This document shows, piece by piece, positions 55,857 to 64,000 of a DNA stretch of 64,000 nt. The number at the start of each line of letters is the position of its first letter. Position 1 is the stretch's first letter. The DNA comes from Rhodosorus marinus (taxonomy: Eukaryota; Rhodophyta; Stylonematophyceae; Stylonematales; Stylonemataceae): positions 1,860,001-1,924,000 of the forward strand of contig JAMWBK010000007.1 of the NCBI GenBank assembly GCA_029953675.1, given 5' to 3'. Under the pieces are notes generated by a model, which saw nothing but the letters and a program-made list of their open reading frames with translations, had not been told where the DNA came from and searched no databases. The translations under genes and the position numbers were made by a program.

Positions 55857-55998
55857 GGCTTCCGTTGTCTACAAAAATTCTGTCGTTTGCATTCACTCTA
55901 AATTGGGTTTCGTTGTATGTTCATTCTTGCAGAATGCCTTGCTTTCTTGCATGTAAATCAGGTTGTGTTTGATTCTTTTAGCAACGCTGTCTTCAGGC

Positions 55999-57553
55999 CT
56001 AATCCTTCGGATCCGTGACACCCTTTTCGTTGATCTCAAAGGTCGCCTCCATTTCTGCATTTTCCGAGAAGAATTATCACTTTTACTGCTGACCTGTGTG
56101 AACAATTTGAGCCCCAGCTCCTTCGGTTCGATCTTACCTGGAAGTTCTGGAGAGTCAACGATCTTGCAGATTCGTTGTTCGGCTCGGCCTTTCCGCAAGT
56201 AGAGCCGCGTTGTACTTGCATGTGCCATGATGTTCCCGCCAATCGGCTTTTTCGGGTCGGTGACGAACATAGCTGCGCCATCCGGCGTCGCCTGCATCAG
56301 ATGGAAGCACTGTGCTCAGTGACTGGGGAAACCACTATTGCGAGCAATCGCCAGGGCTGAAAAAGCGTGAGATTATGCATCGTACTGTCATCTGGTTTGT
56401 CACCCAGATTGCGACGTTAAACTGCTCCGCGACCTTCATAAGATTGGACATAAACTTGCTGAGTCTCTGCTGACGCTCAGCCAGCTCCCCTCGACCAATG
56501 TAGTCGACCCTGAAGAGTGCCGTAGATGAGTCGACAATGAGGAGGGCAAAACGATCCGATGCCATAAGCCCTGGAACTTGGTTTAGCAGGTCCAGCTAAA
56601 TATCCAAAGTTGTCCGAATGAGAGTGAAGTGCTGAGATTGGTACGGAAATACGAAATGCACATGAATGCATGATCGAGGAAGTACCTGATGATCAGAAGT
56701 GTACGCCCTTGCGACCATGATATTCTGGAGCACATCGTCTGGCTCAAGCTCAAATCTATGCGCTATCTGAGAAATTCTCTCCGGGCGAAAAGTGTTCTCT
56801 GTCGGAGTAAAGTAATATTACCGCGGAGGTCAGAACCTTTTTGCCTTGATCCCAGCGGAGAAAAATAGAACGAGCGCACCTGTGTCGATGAAGACTACTT
56901 TTCCTTGTGCATTGGTTTCGTTTGGAATTTGAGCTGTCACGCATAATGTATGCGACAGTTGGGTCTTCCCGCATCGGAATTCTCCTGCAAGTGTGAGGGT
57001 TTCCACCGATGAAGAATCATGATCAGCGAATGAAGTAGGAGGCTGTCCTTAACGCATTCGATCTCATCCCACTGTGCTACCATATGCCTCAGTAATTGAA
57101 CGGCTCTGAATTCCTCCGTTCAGAATTCCGTTCAGAGCTTCGCTTCCTGTGGATATCTTGAAAACTGCAGCTCTCTTCTGGCGGACTTCAATGCCCGTCG
57201 AGAATCCACTTCGGATAAGCTTTCCACAAGATTCTCTTATTTTTTCTACTTTTGCTTCTGAAATACCACGAACTGCAAGTAGCTGTTTCTTCGTAGCCAT
57301 CATGATCCCTTCCAGAGTATGGAAGCCAAACTCCTTCATCCTGAGTGAAGGGAACCTCGATTTTGTTAACAAGCGCAAAGTCCAGGACCTTAACTCAATC
57401 AATCCATGAGATAGCTCAACGGCGAAGCATCTACTTTTTCAGATCGCCTGCATTGATACCCAGCTCGATAAGCTTGTCAATTTCCTGATAATCCGGAGCG
57501 GGCTCGTCTAATCCAACATCGCTTGAAGCAACTGCAACCGCGTTTGCAGACAT
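55999..57553 (-). CDS. DMC1: Meiotic recombinase DMC1, complete, 7 exons
   Basis: RecA-family strand-exchange protein for meiotic recombination; nuclear. Exons on the minus strand: 57435-57553, 57081-57340, 56880-56984, 56686-56798, 56386-56595, 56138-56291, 55999-56054. They keep frame and give 338 residues, the normal DMC1 length. An N-terminal HhH region ([20 protein letters not shown]) precedes the ATPase core. Walker A is GEFRCGKTQ (family usually T before GKT) with HTLCVTAQ after it; then [13 protein letters not shown], Walker [25 protein letters not shown], and [37 protein letters not shown] and FRVD favour DMC1 over RAD51. The end [12 protein letters not shown] is canonical. Confidence 0.92.
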
Positions 57554-60531
57554 ACTAAAAAACTATTTGAACCAAAAACCTAAACGATACAACAATTTAC
57601 AATAAAAATCACTAAAATGACCTCCTTCACCTTCACTTCTTCCTACTCAGCTAACTTCAAACCCTCCCTTCCCAACCCAAACCCAGAGCCTATATACTCC
57701 AAAAACCAAATGGGGGAACGAGATAATATCAACCAACCTTACCGGGTAAACACATGTTATAAATTTTATAGATTCGACATTAACATTTTCTAATTCAACC
57801 ATTAAGCACCGACATTCCAACTACTGTCACCCCCCTTATACGATGAACATAAATGGCAGAATCGGATCCTGAGCTAGCTCGGAAAATGACTAATTTGCGA
57901 ATACTTTTTCCTGGCCGGAACGACTGGCGAATGTACCAGTCAGTGCTTGCAAATGATTGGTGGATGGGAAGCCGCTTGAATAATGACTGATATCAATCAA
58001 CTATGGCCCGTGGCGCTACTCGTAGGTGCAGAACTTACGGACGATGGGATGGCCATGCCTCTATCTGAGCAGGTCGTTGTCGTTGATGAGGTTTTGTTCT
58101 TTTTCAGTTGATAGAGAAGGTAAATGGATCTGTGATTGAATCGATCGTACAGGCATATTGGTTTCCAGTACTCCTTCATCCGGCTTGTCGACCCTGCTCC
58201 CGGACGGATCGTGTCAAGTTCAGTTTCCCTGCAGGGTGACCGCACCAACGCATTCATCATCCGTGCTTGTGAGTGACTTTTTGTCCCGGTTTGGACGCTA
58301 ACGCGAGATGGAGCAGAACATGGATGATCGTGAAAAACTAATTGCATTGTCTCAATGTAGTCCAAGTGATAGAAGGAACTCTCCGCGGCCTGTGGTATTA
58401 GCTCGTATGGAGCAATCGAGATATTTACGTCCGAATGTTAGTCAATTATTGCAAGTTTTCCACAGAAATCGATAAGCGAGCAAAAACTACACGTACAACT
58501 ACAGCAAAGTGCGATTCGATCTCTAGCAACCTTATGCGTCAGCTATTTAACATCGAATCCCTCCTTTCTCAGACAATTCTTATGAGCTTCGATGAACATA
58601 TAGCAAGCTGATATAAAAACAAAGAGAAACTAAAGAGCTGAGTTTGACTATGTAACAGGTTAATGCACAAAAGTCTGGATGAGAAACCTATTCATACCTT
58701 CCTCGCCATGCTCAACCATGCACTCGTCACGCTTCGTTCTGGTCTCAGGACACACGCAACAGATTTTCTTCTTCTTCGGCTGCTCTGTTCCCTTCCACAT
58801 GTCAGAAAAGGCAGGCACATCCATTTTAGGACCTCGTCAACCACCCCAAACCCATTCACAAACCCAGCCCTACCTCGTTCTTCATCCCACCATCCGTCAC
58901 GTACGCCATAATGCTACTTCCGTCCCTAAATAAGAACCTGTGGCTTCCTCTGAACAACGTCTACTATTGCTTCAGTCGCGTTCGCAGTACCTCACAAGTA
59001 CCAAAGGCGCGTCCTCCGCTATGGCCATCCACCACCTTAACGCTGGCAACATTCCTTCCACTGTTCTGGAGGGGCAAAACAACTGGTTAGGACGGTTAGG
59101 TCGTCGAGGTCCCTAAACATGACCGCAACTGGTGTTGATTAGGTTGCGAACTGCATTGCCAGGACGGCACAAAAAAAGGTTTAATTGCTTTTGTTTGAGG
59201 TCGCTAGTATCCAGCCCCTCGTGTTCGCTCAATTGCCATATGCAACCCCTGCGATCGGCCGTGTCACGCTCACACCCGTTTGTCGCGTTTGTCATTGAAG
59301 AATTCGACGATTCTGGTCGTTTGACCAGTTCAGGCGCGGCTTGACTATGAGACTGTTTTCGCGACCGCGATGAGACTCGAGCACGATTTCTGCTCCTCGT
59401 TGACTTCTATACTTTGGCGTTCTAGCGCTTAGTCCGAGAGGCCCGTTCTCCTCGTTTTGTATAGTTCGTCCTCCCACGGCGTTGTCTCTAAATATACGAC
59501 ATCGTTTTTATTCTGGATCGTACCCTTGATTTCGTTCCAGAATCGAGGTTTTCGATAGCCGAATAAATACCTCGATTCAGGCTCGTTTGGTAAGAAATAA
59601 TCCTAAAATTATCTACAAAATAGAAGATACTTTAGGATATTATAGGTAAAACTCCATAGATTATAGACAAGTTATTGTCGTCGCCCTAGTATCGGACGAG
59701 TTTTGAACTAGGAAGACTATTTAGATGAGAGTTTGTTCGAACATACAGTAAAGCTACTGAAGCGATAACGGATGCAGCCACGATGTGTATGAGAAACTAC
59801 GAAGCTGGTCATGGAGTCGTGCAACAGCAGCCAACTCAATAGTGGCACTTTAGACTGGGTAAGATCCACCGCTAATACCATCAGAAATCCAGTGCAATCG
59901 TACGAACTTGCCGGTCGCTCTCGTCTCTTCCAGTCCACATAAAAAAGTATAGCCCAGAGTTCAAGCTAGCATACAGAAGCCCACCGTCCAGTCTGAAGAG
60001 CTTCTGCTATAGAAGCAGAACAAACCAGTCTGGCTCTCCTCTCTTAGTATCTAACACAAACAAATTCATGCAATCTTGGCCCTAGCACCCTGAAACCCGA
60101 GGTGAACTAAACGTAACCACTGACCTCACCCGGGCTGCACTGAACCATGGGAAGCTCGATTGTCTACGGCAAAACATTTCGTCTAGAAGAGCGACTGTCT
60201 TAATACATTCAGAATCTTCTCCTTCAGCTGTTCAGTATGATTCCCTCAAGGTTCGACCATCGCATTCCGGTCTTCCCCACGCGTTCGTGTTCTGATGGTT
60301 GTCCTACTGTCCCACGATGTGGGACGTCCCAACGTATCGCTCCGACGGTGACGACACCGAGGGTGCGGAGTTGGGAACATGATGAAGGTCAGTGACGTTC
60401 ATAAGAATTGCTTCCGGTTTGAAAATTTTTCATCAGAGATTTTGGATCATGATGCTCAGAATTTCTGTAGTGAACGCTTCAACTTGAGGCTGAGGAAGCA
60501 AGGTTTGTGTTTGTTTGTAGAGAAGGACAGG
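57554..60531. other. Intergenic, about 3 kb, nothing supported
   Basis: Only short unrelated frames. A nested inverted repeat with a GGGACGTCCC core occurs at 60309-60330, about 200 bp before the helicase gene. 59560-59700 is AT-rich. Confidence 0.45.
60309..60330. repeat. Nested palindromes with GGGACGTCCC core
   Basis: GTCCCAC-gat-GTGGGAC (60309-60325) overlaps the 10-bp palindrome GGGACGTCCC (60321-60330). The same 10-mer is part of both palindromic sites at 25823 and 26218. Confidence 0.85.
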
Positions 60532-63500
60532 ATGGACGAGTCAGATGGGATTCAGCTGAACCTATCAGTGCTTGATGATGAAGAGGCCTGGAAGAAGACG
60601 ACGACTAGAACGGCTAGGACGAAGGACATGACATGGTCAGATAAGAGAAAAGCCCTTTATGAACAAAAAAGGAGGAGAAAGGGTTCGTCTGGAAGGCCAG
60701 TCAAGTCTGGCGCTGAAGGTGCTAATGAGTTCTCCTCAGGAACTAGAACAGGTATACGAGAAGAGCATGAAAACGAGAGGATACCGAGCTCTTCCGTGCT
60801 CAAGGAAAGACCTCGCTTCTTCTCCCGCTTTTTTTTGTTTTTTGTTGTGTTTCCAGCAGGTCAGGAACGTCGCCAAGACTTTCGTTCCAAGGCCAAACGA
60901 ACCCCAAACTTTGTGCCAGAACCTGTAGCTGCTGCATCCAAACCATCAACTCAAAGCGCGGTGAGGAAACGTGAGCCTCTTTGGCGAGTCCTACAGAGAG
61001 AATCTAGAGAGAAGACTGCCACGGTCGATGCGTCTGAGCCGACGGAGGAGCAGGAGCAGCAGCTCGTTCACGGCTCTGGAGGAAGCGCAGCCCGAGAATC
61101 TGGAGAACATACTGGCCCGTTTGACGCGTCTGAGCAGGCGGTTCAGCAGGAGCAGCTTGTTCACACTTCTGGAAGAAGTGCAGTCCGAGAATCCAGAAAA
61201 AAGTTGTTAGAAGCTCAAGAAAATTCCGACCCTGAGGAGGAAAACGAAGGCGCCTCGCTGGATGACGGCGCATCCTCTGAAAGCCGGGCTATGGAGGATT
61301 CAGTTGATAGCGGAGGAGATGATAATGAGAGCCCTGAATCTGATAGTGACCAGGACTCTTCGTGTTCAGTCGATTCTGGAGCGGACGAGGACGAACCTCC
61401 TGAAGAACAGGAAGCAACAGAAGAGCCGCTTGAGGATTTGGAGAGTGCTGATGAAGAAGAACAGGCAATTTCGGACCGCAAAGCGCCTAGCGACGAAGGT
61501 CAGATGAACGGGTCTTCGGAGGAATCCGCGCTTTCTGAGGCGAGTGGGGCTGCAGACGAGTCTGGTAGCGTGACATCCGACTCTGCTGGCTCAATCGCTG
61601 GGAGCGAGGATGGGGAACCAGGTACTACCGACGACGGTAAAAAGGAAAACAATCGTTCCTTGTTTGACGACGTAGGCTTTGGTGAGATCCGCAGTAAGGA
61701 CCAACTATGACCTTCACATTAGTGAAAAACTTAACCGAAACCTTCTTACCCTTTGAGCAGACGATTTGAAGCTTAGTCCTACGCTGAAAAGACATGTAGA
61801 GCTCCGTATGCTATTGAAGAAGCCAACAAAAGTCCAAGTGGCGGCGATCAATGCACTGGTTAGTCCGCATGGGAACAGTCGGGACGGGTTAATCAGATCT
61901 CAGACCGGGTCTGGAAAGACTCTTGCGTTCCTTCTTCCCATTGCCCATACTTTGCTTGAGAGAAGGAAGAAGGTTGATAGGGCAGAGGGTACCCTGGCTG
62001 TTATATTGGAACCGACGCGTGAGCTCGCTGCGCAGGTGAGTTTCGGATAAACTGTTGAGGGCGACTTCAAGCATTATCTTTGTGTGGACGCGGGGGGAAT
62101 TCTCCGCTAACGACGAAAAATATCCACTTTGAGATGAGTTAGGTCGAGCAAGTGGCGCAGAAGCTCTTTCGTCCATGGCACTGGATTGTTGTCGGAGCCG
62201 TTATGGGAGGAGAGAAAAAGAAAGCTGAAAAGTCTCGACTGCGAAAAGGTGTAACGATTTTGATTACCACCCCAGGTCGGATGGTGGATCACCTCCGGTC
62301 CACTGCGAGTATGCAGCTTGCGAACTGCGAGTGGCTCATTCTAGACGAGGCGGATCGTCTGCTCGATCTAGGATTTGGTCCAGCAATTCGTGAGACTATT
62401 GAGACTCTGGACAAGCGAGCTAAAGACGTTCAGTAAGAGGTTCAGACTCGCTCTCCGTATGATGGGGGTCTCAAGTTCCCTCTAACACCGTTTCTTTGCG
62501 GCTCTTTCTGTCATGCGCGTTCGCAGAGAAGTGGAAGCTGAGAGTAGTAGTTCGCACAGAAAGTTTCGAAAGCGACGGCAGAACATTTTGTTATCTGCCA
62601 CCTTGACAAAGGAGGTCACCAAGCTGGCTGACATCTCTCTCCAAGATCCAGTGAAGATCGTATTAGGGGGTAGGCAACTCAACATCTTCTGGCTCGGGAG
62701 ACCATGCTTGTTTATCTCCACCGCTTCCTCGTCTTACTTCAGGTGACGAGGAGAAATTCGATACGCCGGAGAAGTTGGTTCAGCACTGCTGTGTTGTGGA
62801 GCAGAAATTCAGGTTGATAACTCTGATCGCCATACTCAGGCTCAGAGCCAAGGCCAATCCATCAATGAAAGCGGTCGTGTTCTTCTCCAGCTGCGACGCC
62901 GTGGACTACTACCATCGACTTCTTCAGACAGTCAACTTCCCTCAGGAGCTCATGTCAGAAGAGGACCTTCGAATTGAAGACGTCCACGACAATCCTTCCC
63001 AAGCGAAAATTTTGAAGTCCTCAATGTGCTGGATACCTTTGCACAGACTTCACGGGTCAATGTCGCAACTTGACAGAATCTCAACGTTCCGTCAGTTCTC
63101 TTCGGTGCGTAGCCCTAAGCTTTGGCGGCCTCCGGTACTAAATAGTACCCCTGAAGTTTTCTTAGAAAGAAAGTCTGCAATTCCGCCAAAATTTTCCTTC
63201 AACAGGCGAAAGGAGGGATCTTGTTCTGTACTGATGTAGCGGCAAGGGGCTTAGACCTATCCCATCTGGGGCTATCGGTCCAGTTTGATCCACCTACGCA
63301 CGACGAAGACGTGGAATACCTCCACCGAGCAGGGAGGACTGCACGCATGGGCTCTACAGGGCATGCTCTGCTGTTCGTCTTGCCAGAGGAAGAGCCGTTT
63401 ATCGCTCATCTGAAGGCGGAGAAGGGATATCAGATGAAAGACATCGTAGCCAACACTGCAGTTGCTGCTCTTAAGGATGGCAAGGTCAGAGACTCAGAGA

Positions 63501-64000
63501 GGGAGTCTCGGTACGTAACAAGCGTATTGCAAAGCGCTCTTCAGGGTGCCGTGGAGGTATGGCTCTGTCGTCAAATTTTTCTCCGGTCTGGACTGAATAT
63601 AGTCAAGGGGTTGCGACCCTAGCAAGAGGTTGCTTTGGATGGATGGCTAATCGTTGGTTGTCCTATTTACAACAGAGTGACAAGGAGCTCAAGGTTATGG
63701 CCTCGGCTGGATATCGATCCTATATTCGTGCTTACTCCACTCACAGCCATTCTGTGAAAAAATATTTTCATCCGAAGAACCTTCACCTCGGGCACGTCGC
63801 TAGAAGCTTTGCCCTAAAGGGCGATCCTCTGACGGTGCAGGAGATCAAGCGGATGAATCAGCCCAAGAGGGCGAAAGCCACAGCGCGCGGGGGAGCGGCG
63901 GCATCCAGTGGGGGGGCTGGAGCATCTTCTGGTCGTTTTGATAGTAACGACCGGAAAAAGCGTAGGCGTACGACGCTCAGAGCTCAGGACGCTAGAGTAC
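60532..64000 (+). CDS. DDX31: DEAD-box RNA helicase DDX31/Dbp7, 3' end beyond window
   Basis: Nucleolar helicase for 60S ribosomal subunit assembly. Exons: 60532-60751, 60860-61681, 61761-62035, 62143-62432, 62527-62669, 62743-63104, 63206-63556 and 63676 to the edge. The N-terminal ~340 residues are basic then very acidic and disordered, as in the family. The helicase motifs are complete: Q motif ([10 protein letters not shown]), I SQTGSGKT, Ia [57 protein letters not shown] and [12 protein letters not shown]. The DBP7 tail [10 protein letters not shown]...[17 protein letters not shown] separates it from other DEAD-box proteins. An in-frame ATG further upstream at about 60379 is less likely than ATG 60532. 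The Lys/Arg-rich end runs off the window. Confidence 0.92.

Noticed and set aside
57984-58110. Short plus frame reminiscent of the PP2A scaffold N-terminus
   Set aside because: Only a few residues (LWPVALLV) match, and no HEAT repeats follow in any frame.
1-64000. tRNA, snRNA or CRISPR features
   Set aside because: No cloverleaf boxes, U-snRNA signature sequences or regularly spaced repeats were seen by eye; a covariance-model scan would be needed to exclude tRNAs.

Overview
This is nuclear DNA from a photosynthetic eukaryote. The genes are protein-coding and split by short GT-AG introns, mostly 40-155 bp. Several are eukaryote-specific: CNOT2, TFIP11, THADA/TRM732, DMC1, an ESCO-type acetyltransferase and SPCS2. 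One encodes a pentapeptide-repeat protein of the thylakoid-lumen type, and plastid-type tryptophan synthesis is represented, so the cell carries a plastid. A small intron-bearing alga, possibly a unicellular red alga, is my best guess. That is inferred from gene content and style, not from any diagnostic marker.

Layout, left to right. (1) 1-2.1 kb: the 3' end of SPCS2 (+) and a SHAQKYF MYB-like factor (-). (2) 4.6-8.1 kb: an Arg/Gly-rich repeat protein (+) and an orphan single-pass membrane protein (-). (3) 11.1-24.5 kb: CNOT2 (+), a small helical protein (+), a complete 13-exon xanthine dehydrogenase (+), mitochondrial uL11 (-) and TFIP11 (+). (4) 24.8-32.7 kb: a lumenal pentapeptide protein (-), a multi-pass membrane protein (+), COX5B (+), anthranilate phosphoribosyltransferase (-) and a possible PIP-box microprotein (+). 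(5) 33.3-36.5 kb: decayed Ty3-like retroelement pieces in both orientations. (6) 36.7-44.9 kb: a THADA/TRM732 gene (-) with a CBM48 glycogen-binding-like segment embedded in it. (7) 46.6-47.5 kb: a secreted Cys-rich protein (-). (8) 47.5-53.5 kb: gene-poor AT-rich DNA with three long perfect hairpins. (9) 53.5-57.6 kb: a KxDL-like coiled-coil protein (+), an SRR1-family protein (+), an ESCO-type acetyltransferase with repeated start codons (+) and DMC1 (-). (10) 60.5-64 kb: DDX31/DBP7 helicase (+), running off the right edge.

Most genes are housekeeping and lean towards RNA metabolism: mRNA deadenylation, spliceosome disassembly, tRNA modification, and mitochondrial and nucleolar ribosome production. 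DMC1 and the ESCO-type gene lie tail to tail and both act on chromosome pairing or cohesion. I see no operon-like or defence-island organisation. The most unusual item is the CBM48 segment inside the THADA gene: all intron phases allow it to be an in-frame domain insertion between two conserved THADA motifs. The ESCO-type gene is next: a 45-bp tandem repeat creates two short ORFs joined stop-to-start directly onto the main ORF.

Exon boundaries were chosen by hand from splice signals, reading-frame continuity and family knowledge. No alignment or transcript data were available.
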